Part shown: piece by piece, positions 1 to 8,345 of the stretch
How the letters are laid out: each line of letters begins with the position of its first letter
How positions within the stretch are numbered: position 1 is the first letter of the stretch
Assembly: GCA_036244855.1 (NCBI GenBank)
Contig: BQKZ01004840.1
Span: 17,562 to 29,540 of the forward strand
Direction: 5' to 3'
Length of the DNA: 11,979 bases
Source of the DNA: Temnopleurus reevesii
Taxonomy: Eukaryota > Echinodermata > Echinoidea > Temnopleuroida > Temnopleuridae
Notes under the pieces: generated by a model
Seen by the model: the letters and a program-made list of their open reading frames with translations, nothing else
What the model was told of the DNA's origin: nothing
Database searches by the model: none
Translations under genes and position numbers: made by a program

Positions 1-411
1 ATGCCGAGAAGGGATGTACTGCTGTATTACTGAGGAGCGGAGCCATGTAAGGAGAAGAATTTTGAAGATAATGCGCTGTTCGACAGGCAACCAATGTATT
101 GGCATTATAATATTTAAAAAAATATGAAATCAATATTCTTCCATGCAGATCTTCTTCTCAAGACAGTTTAACATTTTGATGGAATGGGAATGATTTTTTG
201 TAAGAATTCTTTTCATATTTTAATTATGGCACAATCAAGATGTTGAGATATTTAGGAAGAAGAATGGTTACATTTGTTATTTTAGCTGTATATGTTAAAA
301 CAATGAAAGCATCTTACCAGTGCTTCATAAATAAGTTTACACCTGTCCTCATAGAAAATCATGAAATGGGAACAAAAAAGTGTTCATTTGGCATGCTGTT
401 TCATACATTGC
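1..411. other. Unassigned AT-rich sequence
   Basis: No gene or recognisable repeat is supported here. The first 33 bases read as a short open frame from ATG to TGA, which could be the tail of an exon lying outside the window, but nothing distinguishes it from chance. The longest open frame (240-464) has no recognisable domain and runs into the SINE. Confidence 0.5.
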
Positions 412-690
412 CTTTATGGTGGTGTAATGGTCATGACTATCGCCTTTCAACAAGAGGGTCGTAGGTTCGAGTTCCACCCAGGGCGTTAATTTCCTTCAGC
501 AAGAAATTCATCCACACTGTGCTGCACTCAACCCAGGTGAGGTGAATGGGTAATTGGTAGGAATATTTATTCCTTGAAACGCCAAGTGCGCTGTCTGGTG
601 GCTGCCGGGCTAAAGCCAGGTTAATAATGCTGCATTAATTGTAGAGCGCTTAGAGACCTTTATCAGAGGTAATTAGCGCTATATAAGAAT
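412..690 (+). repeat. tRNA-derived SINE, copy 1
   Basis: The head resembles a tRNA gene with an internal RNA polymerase III promoter. An A-box-like TGGTGTAATGG lies at 420-430 and a B-box-like GGTTCGAGTTCC at 464-475, one base longer than the usual B box. The body continues through a CAACCCAGGTGAGGTGAATGG stretch and ends in AGCGCTATATAAGAA near 675-689. The same order of blocks recurs at 5946-6205 on the same strand, which identifies a dispersed family rather than a tRNA gene. The outer limits are approximate, and no clear target duplication was found. Such SINEs depend on LINE reverse transcriptase supplied in trans. The resemblance to echinoderm SINEs is from memory. Confidence 0.75.
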
Positions 691-705
691 AAGGTTTTCA
701 TGCAA

Positions 706-1719
706 CAGCCCAAGTTCAGTATGGCTGATTTTCAAATTCGGCCCTTATTAAGCTGTCATCCATTAAGCCTGGAAAATTATATTGATGATTCAAATCATGA
801 TTTATGACACTGAATCTCCTGTGTCATGAGCCGATTATCGCCAGCGATTTAGAAGCATTTCCTTCGATAGCCGAACCTTTTCCTCACGTCTTAATCACTT
901 TGGAGTTTCAGATTGAGATTTTAGAGATTTTTTCAGTTTAAGCTTAGTTATGATCTGTCCAACATTTTTGAAAAGAATGATTCAAAGAAATTGTTATTAT
1001 ATAACTTCTTTTCATTTCTTCATAGCAATTAATATTATATATTCATATTTGAAAAGTACAAAAATCCCTTGTTGAGTGAGAAATGAAAGAAGGACAAAAT
1101 TATTTTTCTGTCAATCTTTCTAGCTTTCTGTCTAACCTTTTACCTTGCTATTTTTTTTTTACATTTCCATTATCTATCACTTCATACTCATGAAAGCATT
1201 TTTTAAAATTGTTATACTTTCTCTTGTTACTTAGTATTAATTATGTTTGTGAAAAAGTAAATATATATTCAATTCAATTCAATTCTCATAAAATCTAAAA
1301 ACAAATTTTTAATTTTAGGTGGTACTTTATACAAAGAGAGCAGTTCAATTCACTTCAGAAGATAATGCCTTGTCATTGCATAGGCATATGTTTAACAGAG
1401 TTTGGAAGTTTGTGTTTCATGTAGTTGAAAAATCTTGCATGAATATCACAGGGATTAGAAAGTGTTTAACATCATTATTAAGCATGATTCTGCTGTCGTA
1501 CTCTCCTGTGTATACGTTGAGATCGCAATCTTGATGTATGTTCCTTCCAGGAAGAAATAGCCCCCTCTATGTCCAATTACTTGTTCCCATCGATGATCCG
1601 TTAGTTGTAGCATGAATGCTGCGTCATTTCCACCATATTCAGGATGGGTAGTAAAGGGAAACACTTTATAGTGTTTGAAAGCGAGAATTTTGTTAGAGAG
1701 ATGTTATGCAAAATGAGGA
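706..1719. other. Unassigned AT-rich sequence
   Basis: No supported gene. A short AATTC pentamer run (TTCAATTCAATTCAATTC) lies near 1267-1284. A pyrimidine-poor TTTTAATTTTAG just before 1319 resembles a 3' splice site, and the following frame is open to 1534, but that peptide has no recognisable domain. I do not call it an exon. Confidence 0.5.
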
Positions 1720-2040
1720 TGAAGGAAGAGAAAAGAACTGGGTAAGGGGAGGAATGAAGGGGGAGGGAAAGATTTTTTTTGGTGGGGGGGGGGGATGTGG
1801 GTAGCATTGGTTATTTCAAAGGTTGCAAAATGGAAGGGCAGCGAGTCAAAAAGCAAAATGTATAGAGATACAAACTAAGAGAGGAAGGAGAGAGAAGGAG
1901 GAAGAGATAGGGGAGGGGGAGAGAGAGTGAGAGTGAGAGTGAGAGAACAGGGCAGATGGAGCGAGATGAAGTGTAGGGAACAAGGGAAATTAGGGTGGGG
2001 GGGGTGGAGATAAAAAACAACATAGCAAGTGAGAAAATGA
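1720..2040. repeat. Purine-rich low-complexity block
   Basis: About 320 bases of almost pure A and G on the + strand, with short GAGAGT-type repeats near 1919-1949, a T8 run followed by TGG-type sequence and G11 (1773-1794), and a second G8 stretch near 1997. Open frames on the opposite strand here encode Ser/Leu/Pro-rich peptides that simply reflect the composition and are not genes. Long purine:pyrimidine tracts of this kind can adopt triplex structure and are prone to length change; that is general knowledge and not shown here. Confidence 0.8.
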
Positions 2041-2502
2041 ATGAAATGTTCAAGAGCGAGAAAGAAAGAAATTACTTCTTCAAGAAATATGTTCATTATT
2101 GTATTTATTGGGCTTTTTTTTATTACCCACTTTCTTATTTGTAATATATGCATTTTTCATGACATGTATTTTACTTTGTACTTATGTACCTTATTAAAGG
2201 AAAATGAAATAAAATCAATTTAATTGAATAAGTTTGTGTGTTCATCAATGATTTAAAGGAAAAATGAAGAAAAGGCATCAGTAAAGTGTAGAAATTAGAA
2301 TCCATTCTATCTGTTTCAAAACTTCACAGGCAAGAACTTCATGTACCCTTTGAAAAATAACATGAGGCCATTTTTCCATCGTCAACCTTAACCCAGATTC
2401 TTTCAAAGATCCCTAATGTATTTCCAGTGTGTTCAAACCCACTCTCAATAATCTGTTTTGGTCAGACCAGATTCCGCAATGGCAATGACGACTTCCAAAT
2501 GG
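2041..2502. other. Unassigned sequence
   Basis: AT-rich DNA with no supported gene, RNA or repeat. The short open frames have no recognisable domains. Confidence 0.5.
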
Positions 2503-2689
2503 TATTATACGGCTCACAGAGCCCGCATATCAAACATTCCTGTCAAGAACATCGAAGGCTGGGATTCTCAAAAAACGAATGGCTTATTTTTGGAATGGCT
2601 GGTATTGCTGAGTAGTTATAATGTGGGGAGAGAAATCCCCTAATCCTTTAATGTGTGTAGTATTTATAGTTGTTTATGGCTGTGACATA
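2503..2689 (+). repeat. Diverged dispersed repeat, copy A
   Basis: This segment aligns by eye with 3318-3500. Shared blocks in the same order include CATATCAAACATTC, ACATCGAAGGCTG, GGAGAGAAATC, TTTAATGTGTG and TTATAGTTGTTTATG. The copies differ by many substitutions and small indels, so the duplication is old. No terminal structure or coding capacity is visible. The MITE at 2690 lies directly against its right end. Confidence 0.75.
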
Positions 2690-2865
2690 GGGGGTGTTGC
2701 TCAAAGGTTGCAATTGATCGCAAGTTGCAGTTGATCAGTACACGCAAATCAAAATCATTGTTTCATGCGCGTCTTGTTAAGTGCGCACACCATGCGCGAA
2801 TGAAAATGCGTGTTTCAATTTGCAAAGTTGCAGTTGATTTGCAGTTGCTTTTGAGCAACACCCCC
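2690..2865. mobile_element. 176 bp MITE with 16 bp perfect TIRs
   Basis: The element starts GGGGGTGTTGCTCAAA (2690-2705) and ends with its exact reverse complement TTTGAGCAACACCCCC (2850-2865). ATA stands immediately outside both ends (2687-2689 and 2866-2868), a plausible 3 bp target duplication; because the ends are G/C runs, the exact boundary could move by a base. The inside has no coding capacity and repeats short GTTGCAGTTGAT-like words. A G-rich terminus with a 3 bp duplication would suit the PIF/Harbinger superfamily, but without a related transposase in the window this assignment is an inference. Confidence 0.8.
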
Positions 2866-3105
2866 ATAGACTAAGAATTTTGCTTCATTTGGGTTAGAAA
2901 ACAAAATTTGTCCTCAAGGTTGTCCTCAACTGACTGACCATTTGAGAATGGGACGATCTGAAAAAGAATTTTAATCAAAATTTTAAAAAAAATTCACAGC
3001 ACAGGTATAGAAAAATAAGCGAAATACAACCTGAAAATAATTTTCAGATATTCTTATGCCTGCATAGGATAGTAAAGCATCAAACAGTTTGATATTAATT
3101 ACCAT
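2866..3105. other. Unassigned AT-rich sequence
   Basis: Nothing recognisable between the MITE and the AT-rich palindrome. Confidence 0.4.
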
Positions 3106-3206
3106 GCAAAATGTTTGAGTATATTCATATCTTGATTAGATTTAATTGATATTAATTAATGTAATCTAACGAAGATATGAATATATAATTGATGTATATA
3201 TTTTGC
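3106..3206. repeat. AT-rich imperfect palindrome
   Basis: The block begins GCAAAA and ends TTTTGC. Inner arms TATATTCATATCTTGATTAG-like (from about 3119) and its near reverse complement (about 3165-3185) flank a centre near 3150. The outer portions match less well. It could be a decayed hairpin MITE or a chance AT-rich palindrome; no target duplication was identified. Confidence 0.5.
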
Positions 3207-3317
3207 AAATACTTTTCTAATTAACATGGCATAAAGTATATTTAGATTATAATTTTCATATAAGAACTTTAGATATTAAATATGAAATGGCCATATTCTA
3301 CAACACTTTGCAGACAG

Positions 3318-3500
3318 CATTATATGGCTCAACGAGCCTGCATATCAAACATTCTTCTCAAGTACATCGAAGGCTGCGTATCTCAATGAAACGTATCACT
3401 TTATTTTTAGAACTGCTTGGCATTGCTGACTAGTAATAATGTTGGAGAGAAATCTCTTCATCTTTTAATGTGTGAAGTAATTATAGTTGTTTATGTGTTT
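3318..3500 (+). repeat. Diverged dispersed repeat, copy B
   Basis: Second copy of the sequence at 2503-2689, in direct orientation and about 815 bases downstream. It matches copy A up to the TTATAGTTGTTTATG block and then diverges. Copy B has no MITE after it, so the MITE joined copy A's flank after, or independently of, the duplication. Confidence 0.75.
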
Positions 3501-3934
3501 GAAATAAATAACATAAACTTTTGAAAATAGTTCTTGAAAAAAAAAATGGTTTGCAGCATTTATACTTGTTTCCGACTTTGAAAAAATTCATAATGTTCAT
3601 TATGGAAATCAAAATGAATTTGAAGCTATCATAAACTTTTGAAAGGAGTTTTTCAAATGCAGCAATTGACTTTATTATTTGATGAAAATAATGATGAAGT
3701 TGTGAAGTTTAAATTCTTTCCATGAAGAATTGTTGATCATGATTTTGTAATATGATTAAATAATGACAACACTTTAAAATCTACTTTAGATATAACATGC
3801 TTATCATTTTTCTTTTGTTACAGTATTGGAGTAACTTTATTCTTCGCTCCTCGCTCTGTGAATTTTACTTCATTTTACTTCACAGCTCTCCATTATCGGA
3901 TAAGCAGTTTCAGCAGTTCTCTTTATTTATTGTA
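3501..3934. other. Unassigned AT-rich sequence
   Basis: No supported gene. The left boundary of the Helitron-like element must lie at its right edge or slightly inside it. Short open frames starting at 3797 and 3858 run into the repeat and carry no recognisable domain. Confidence 0.45.
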
Positions 3935-4623
3935 TCCCCCGAACAGTGGTTCGGAGGATACTATGGATTTGGCCTCGTTGCGCCGCATTCGCCGCAGAGA
4001 TTTCCTTGTGAGCGCTCTACAGGTCCGAGTTCTTGTTCAATCATTCTCAAATTGTGTGTGAAGGTGTCTGTAAGGTAGAGGATGAAGCCTATTGATTTTG
4101 ATGTGGGGCAGAGTCCTGGTAACCATGATTTAATAGAAAAAATTAATATTACCTCATGAACGCTCTACAGGTCTGAGTTCTTGTCCGATTATTTTCAAGT
4201 TCAGTCTTAAGGTGTTCTATGGAGAGAGCACGAAGCCTATTAATTTTGGTGTGGGGCGGGGACCTGATTGCCATGGTAAGCATGATGTAAACAAATAGTT
4301 AACATTACCTTGTGAATGATGTATAGGTCTGAGTTCTTATCCGGTCATGGTATAAAGATGTATTGAGGAAAGAGGACAATTCCTATTGATTTTTATGTGG
4401 GCTGGGGACCAGGTTGCCATGGTAACCATGATGTAAACAAATAGTTAACATTAATTTGTGAATACTCTACAGGTCCGAGTACTTATCCAATCATTTTCAA
4501 GTTTGGTATGAAGGTATATTAAGGAAAGAGGACGAAGCCTATTGATTTTGATATAGGGCGGAGACATTGGTTCGGAGGCTACATGTGCTCGGCTGCGCAA
4601 CCCGCCGAGCGAGCAATTTCTAG
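3935..4623 (+). mobile_element. Nonautonomous Helitron-like element with central tandem array
   Basis: The right end has the classic Helitron 3' layout. A 7 bp stem GCTCGGC (4587-4593) and GCCGAGC (4604-4610) closes a 10-base loop, nine bases follow, then CTAG (4620-4623, fitting the CTRR end) with T next. A ~150 bp tandem array fills the centre. A related TTCGGAGGATAC block stands at the left side near 3950. A second 3' end with the same hairpin, gap and CTAG stands at 5099-5151, which shows that this is a true element boundary. The 5' end (TC after a host A) could not be placed, so the start is approximate. No Rep/helicase gene is present, so it would need an autonomous partner. The architecture recalls nonautonomous elements with minisatellite cores in marine invertebrates (from memory). 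Confidence 0.65.
4011..4566 (+). repeat. ~150 bp tandem repeat, about 3.7 copies
   Basis: Units begin near 4013, 4161, 4317 and 4463 (spacings 148, 156 and 146). Each carries CGCTCTACAGGTCYGAGTTCTT-like, GAAGCCTATTGATTTTGATGTGGG-like and CCATGGTAACCATGATGTAAACAAATAGTTAACATTA-like blocks in order, with substitutions and small indels. The fourth unit is cut short where the Helitron 3' end begins. No unit has a conserved open frame, so coding function is unlikely. Confidence 0.85.
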
Positions 4624-4624
4624 T

Positions 4625-5098
4625 TCATTAATTACTGTTAATTCAGTATTTACATTAACATCAAATATTTTTCAAAACTAACTCTTCTTGCCATGCACAC
4701 TTATTGCAAATGTCTCACCTGAGGTATGAAAATAAGGATCAATAGATCTGTTTAGCTTGATATAAATCTATGACAATAGGAAAATTACCACCACTGGCCA
4801 CAAAAGGATATCCTCTCCTGCCTATCAACATGCCAGTAGGTTAAAAGGACCTGAACACATTTGAAGATTTTTTTTTGACACCTGTAACACTTTTTATGAA
4901 AATCCTTTGTCTACCAAAATTAATAGAGACAGAAATGCATGGACCTGCAGTTGATAAAAGTTGAACAAAAAATACAGGTCCTTGGCACTCACCTTTTCCA
5001 AGCAATCGCACATCTGCTGCCAGCCTGGTACAACAACATACACCACCAACCTGGTTCAGTTGCCCGTAATAAAACCCACAACAGTGCAACGCAGTTGA
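4625..5098. other. Unassigned sequence upstream of solo Helitron end
   Basis: Contains no array units or gene. It may include the body of the element whose 3' end lies at 5099-5151, but no 5' end was recognised. A local inverted repeat GGACCTG (4940-4946) and CAGGTCC (4975-4981) flanks about 28 bases; its significance is unclear. Confidence 0.4.
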
Positions 5099-5150
5099 TT
5101 CGGGGATACTTGTGCTCGGCTGCACAACCCACCGAGCGCGCAATTTCTAG
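5099..5150 (+). mobile_element. Solo Helitron-like 3' end
   Basis: This aligns with 4571-4623 over its whole length. Stem GCTCGG (5114-5119) pairs with CCGAGC (5132-5137), nine bases follow, and CTAG sits at 5147-5150 with T next. The outer pair of the 7 bp stem in the other copy is lost here. There is no ~150 bp array in front, so this is either a truncated copy or a member of a related family with a different body. Confidence 0.65.
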
Positions 5151-5151
5151 T

Positions 5152-5509
5152 TTAAAATCAAAATTAAACTATTAATGAAAATTGATACTTGCTAAAAGAA
5201 AAATATTAACAGTGTTGTTTTAAGTCAACATCTGTTTTGTAAACAAATTGATGAGTAATAGTGATGGAAACGATAGGATATAATAAGCGAGTCAGATGTT
5301 AATTTTTTGTTATACCAGCCAAATAACCTTTCAAAAACGCTAAGTTGTATCGAGGCCACCCCAAGAAAGGAAAGAAATAAAAGATAAAGAAATAAAGAAA
5401 ATATTATTCAATCTTTCATTAGTACAGGAAATATGCCTCTGGCTCTTTTGCCTTTATCTCTGATGTTGAAATAAGACAAAGATCTGTCATTCGGTTTCAG
5501 CCTTATTAA
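5152..5509. other. Unassigned AT-rich sequence
   Basis: No supported gene or repeat. TTAA at 5506-5509 directly adjoins the hairpin MITE. Confidence 0.45.
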
Positions 5510-5638
5510 AGCCCCGGTCACATAGGACCCCGGAAGTAACACGATTCACCCCGACTCTTTGTTAATTCACAGTTAACTGCCTCAGAATAACGGGTCTGGG
5601 TGAATCGTGTTGCTTCCGGGGTTCTGTGTGACCGGGGC
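5510..5638. mobile_element. Hairpin MITE, copy 1, ~129 bp
   Basis: The arms are about 48 bases each. The left arm starts AGCCCCGGTCACATAGGACC, and the right arm is its near reverse complement, ending GTGTGACCGGGGC at 5638. They flank a short centre (TTTGTTAATTCACAGTTAAC region). TTAA lies next to both ends (5506-5509 and 5639-5642), consistent with a TTAA target duplication if one end has lost or gained a base. There is no coding capacity. TTAA duplication is typical of piggyBac- and Kolobok-type elements, but the family is not established. Confidence 0.75.
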
Positions 5639-5792
5639 TTAAAGCTATAGGAAACTCCAAATATTGCTGGAGGGTATACTCTTAACAGAGCTGCATAAAT
5701 CCCAAACACAGATGCACAATGATATCTCATTTTAGCTTTTGATATTATTCTGTTATCTCATTTCATTATGAAGTCAAGCTTGTTTGATTTAA
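5510..5792 (+). repeat. Duplicated segment, copy 1 (includes hairpin MITE)
   Basis: From about 5516 to 5792 the sequence matches 6314-6582 closely, including the unique stretch after the MITE (ATATTGCTGGAGGGTATAC and GCTGCATAAAT). Differences are scattered substitutions and one- or two-base indels. Homology stops after TTTGATTTAAC. Because flanking single-copy-like sequence is duplicated together with the MITE, this was a segment duplication or a larger repeat, not two independent MITE insertions. Confidence 0.85.
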
Positions 5793-5844
5793 CACTCCTT
5801 TTTCATTTTTGCATCTATGGATCATTATGTGCGAACCAAAATTC

Positions 5845-5940
5845 TTTGCCTACCTGTTATCACTATAAAACCTTGGACTATGCAATCACAGTGGGACCAT
5901 GCATATTATGGTGAGACTTTATAGTGATAATAGGCAGGAA
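5845..5940. mobile_element. Small inverted-repeat element (MITE-like), 96 bp
   Basis: The left arm (5845-5870) contains TATCACTATAAAA, and the right arm (5917-5940) contains CTTTATAGTGATAATAGGCAGG. The arms are reverse complements over about 22 bases with roughly four mismatches. The loop is about 46 bases. No target duplication was found, so the limits are those of the arms only. Confidence 0.5.
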
Positions 5941-5945
5941 ACAGC

Positions 5946-6205
5946 ATTGTTTAGTGTTTCTGACTCTCGTCTTTCAACTGGAGTGTTGTAGGTTCGAATC
6001 CCACCCCTGACCTTCATTTCCTTCTGCAAGAAATCCATACATGTTGTTCTGTATTCGACCCAGGTGACGTGAATGGGTACCTAGCAGGAATTTTGTTCTT
6101 GAAATGCAGCATGCTACTTGCACTGGTAAGGCCAGGATAATTGTGCTACATTGCAGGGCACTTAGATATGACCGATAATGTTAGTGTTAGACGCTATATA
6201 AGAAC
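5946..6205 (+). repeat. tRNA-derived SINE, copy 2
   Basis: Same family as 412-690. It has an exact B box GGTTCGAATCC (5991-6001), a body with CCCAGGTGACGTGAATGGGTACC, and the tail GACGCTATATAAGAA ending near 6204. It is diverged from copy 1 and shorter in the middle. It lies between the two copies of the duplicated segment and is absent from both of them. Confidence 0.75.
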
Positions 6206-6312
6206 ATATATTATACTATTTTTACGATTAGGAAAGAATTGTTGACTTGATGATGAAAACACTGGTTTCATGAGGTCTTTGGATAATAAATTTTAATCAA
6301 GTGAATATCTTN

Positions 6313-6427
6313 AGGACCCCGGAAGCAACACGATTCACCCCGACTCTTTGTTAATTCACAGTTAACTGCCTCAGAACAACGAGTCGGGGTGAATCGTGTT
6401 GTTTCCGGGGTTCTGTGTGACCTGGGC
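6313..6427. mobile_element. Hairpin MITE, copy 2, left end missing
   Basis: The arms AGGACCCCGGAAGCAACACG... and its reverse complement (6381-6420 region) match each other better than in copy 1: in the inner 34 bases only about two differ. The right outer end is mutated (GACCTGGGC instead of GACCGGGGC). The left outer ~14 bases are absent at the N. Confidence 0.7.
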
Positions 6428-6582
6428 TTAAAGCTTAAGGAAACACCAAATATTGCTGGAGGGTATACCCTTAAAAGAGCTGCATAAATACCAAACACAG
6501 ATGCGCAATGATATCTCGTTTTAGCTTTTGATACTATTCTCTTGTCTCATTTCATTATGAATACAAGCTTCTTTGATTTAAC
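6313..6582 (+). repeat. Duplicated segment, copy 2
   Basis: Second copy of 5516-5792, in direct orientation about 797 bases downstream. It starts immediately after a single N at 6312, so the left end of the MITE (AGCCCCGGTCACAT) is either truncated or missing from the assembly. Homology ends at the same TTTGATTTAAC as in copy 1. Confidence 0.85.
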
Positions 6583-7496
6583 CAGGGAGGTGTCATGAAT
6601 GGAGCGACAACTCAGAGTCGTGAATGTGAAACACCTGGTCAAATTCAAAAGATGAACAATACATAGGGCGATCCTTTGATGTCCGAGGTTCCATGCCGCC
6701 AAATACGACTGGAGTGATCTTAAGATATCAACCGATCTAAAAATTTAGGATGCACAGTAAATTTAGGGTAAAAGTGCACACAAGTTACAAATGTGCAGTT
6801 ATATTAATGATAATTTTGGAACATAATCTTAATTTACAAGTCTCACTGTGTATTATTTATTGAGATATAGCTAAGAAACTGTAATTTACATGAACTCTTT
6901 TTGCTACAGATTTAAGTGTGTTCCGCTTACTTCCGATCGTTGTATTTTTTATATTTATTTATTAAGATATTGTTCTATCAAATACCTTAAGGCCATTCGT
7001 GCCCAATAATGCCCACTTGTAGAAATCATTGTTTTAATTCTTGCAAATTCTGGTCGCTGGTGCCAAATTTCACTTAACTCTTTATATGCCACGTATAAAA
7101 CCCCCGTGTGCCACATTATTTTGGGGTGCACCCGAATCTAGGCAACGTTTTCAAAGTACTTTTTTCAACTCGCTGTATCTTTTTATCTGTAAATCGTATG
7201 GAAAAACCTTATACAGCAAAGTTGTAGTTCAATTCCTACACTTTTCAGATATATATTTATTTATACAATCATAAACTAGAAACTTTCGGTCTTTATCGTT
7301 TATACTTGAACAAAAATAACACAAAGTTTACATTGAAGAAATTGATCACCACGAAAATCGTTGACTATTTTCCATGACTTACATGTACGCCAGCTTACAA
7401 TTGTGCGGCAATTTGGCTGTCGATAAAACACATCAAATTATATCATTTGTGTCTTATTATTTTATTTCCCTCTGTCAGTCTGCCTTGTCGCATCCT
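6583..7496. other. Unassigned sequence
   Basis: No supported gene. A weak inverted repeat ACCAGGGAGGTGT (6581-6593) and ACACCTGGT (6631-6639) flanks about 38 bases, and two close TTTAGG words lie near 6740-6770. An open frame from 7041 to 7274 has no recognisable domain. Confidence 0.45.
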
Positions 7497-7640
7497 CCCC
7501 CCCCCCAATGCACGTATAGTGTTGGCATCAATTTGCGGTGTCTTCTTTAGATTGTCATCCACGGCGGAAGAAGAAGAAGAAGAAAGAGAATGAGATGGAG
7601 TAGACGAAGAAGAAGGAGAATTATAAGGAGAAGAGGANGT
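7497..7640. repeat. C10 run and GAA-rich simple repeat
   Basis: A C10 homopolymer (7497-7506) is followed by a GAA/GAAGGA-rich purine tract from about 7566 to 7636, with an undetermined base at 7638. The opposite-strand open frame through this block is Ser/Pro-rich because of the repeat and is not a gene. Confidence 0.8.
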
Positions 7641-8200
7641 TCCTCTATGTATACATGTGAAAAGAAAAGCCCAGATATGCACCATTGATTTTATATCATT
7701 TTTTAAATAATTTAAAAATCTTTGGTACGGGATAACATGACAAAACAAAGTGGTCACCTGACACAATTAGTGGCGTGCGGTCTTCAGAGTATGCAATCAT
7801 CGTAAAAAGAAATAATTTCAACGCTGACATAATCTATAGGTACTATACAAATACATTTCTAAGTATGATTACATTTTGAACCCCTTTTCTTATGTAAACA
7901 GGGTCCAATGATTACCCTGTCAAATCATGCTACAGCATCATAGCCCATGGCTCACAAGTAGTGCACTAGTTAGGTTTTTCTGTATGCACTCCCCAGACAT
8001 TGGCATGCATTTTCTAACATTATATGCTTTCAAATCATTGTAAATGTGTTATATGATGGAAAATATGATGTATCCATGTTTCATAGTTCATTAAACAGTA
8101 CATTGGAATTATAATACTGCATATAAAGACAATAAATAACATTAAAATTACCAATGAAGTCAATCTTTCTGTATTTGCATGCACAATATAAGGTTGTGAT
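7641..8200. other. Unassigned AT-rich sequence
   Basis: No supported gene or repeat. It may contain the left end of the transposon whose genes start at 8745, but no terminal repeat was recognised. Confidence 0.4.
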
Positions 8201-8345
8201 TGAGAAATGAGGAAGAAAGAGTGAATGGGGGGGGGGGGGTGGTAGAGGGGTAGAAATCAAAACAGAAAGAGAAGTGTGAGGGGATGGGACGAGGAGAGAG
8301 AGAGAGAGAGAGAGAAAAAAAAAAGGGGAGGGGAGAGAGGGTGAA
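8201..8345. repeat. GA-rich low-complexity block with G13 run
   Basis: Purine-rich DNA with G13 (8227-8239), a (GA)n run from about 8294 to 8314, and an adjoining A-rich stretch. The complementary open frame is an artefact of composition. Confidence 0.85.

Noticed and set aside
1..33. Short ATG-to-TGA frame at the window edge as the last exon of a host gene
   Set aside because: Ten codons without context; nothing separates it from chance.
412..480. A functional tRNA gene at the SINE head
   Set aside because: No acceptor or anticodon stem can be drawn convincingly and the SINE body follows directly; the same head and body recur at 5946.
1811..2153. Two overlapping - strand open frames rich in Ser, Leu and Pro
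   Set aside because: They are translations of the purine-rich low-complexity block and have no domain or conserved pattern.
4939..5175. 78-residue + strand open frame
   Set aside because: It runs through the solo Helitron end and shows no domain or codon bias.
5518..6498. Two - strand open frames with nearly the same protein (5518-5730 and 6268-6498), which could suggest a conserved gene
   Set aside because: The similarity comes from the duplicated segment and its hairpin MITE at DNA level; silent and replacement changes look alike and the frame contains the MITE arms.
7443..7766. 107-residue - strand open frame with poly-Ser
   Set aside because: It arises from the GAA-rich repeat and crosses an undetermined base; no recognisable domain.
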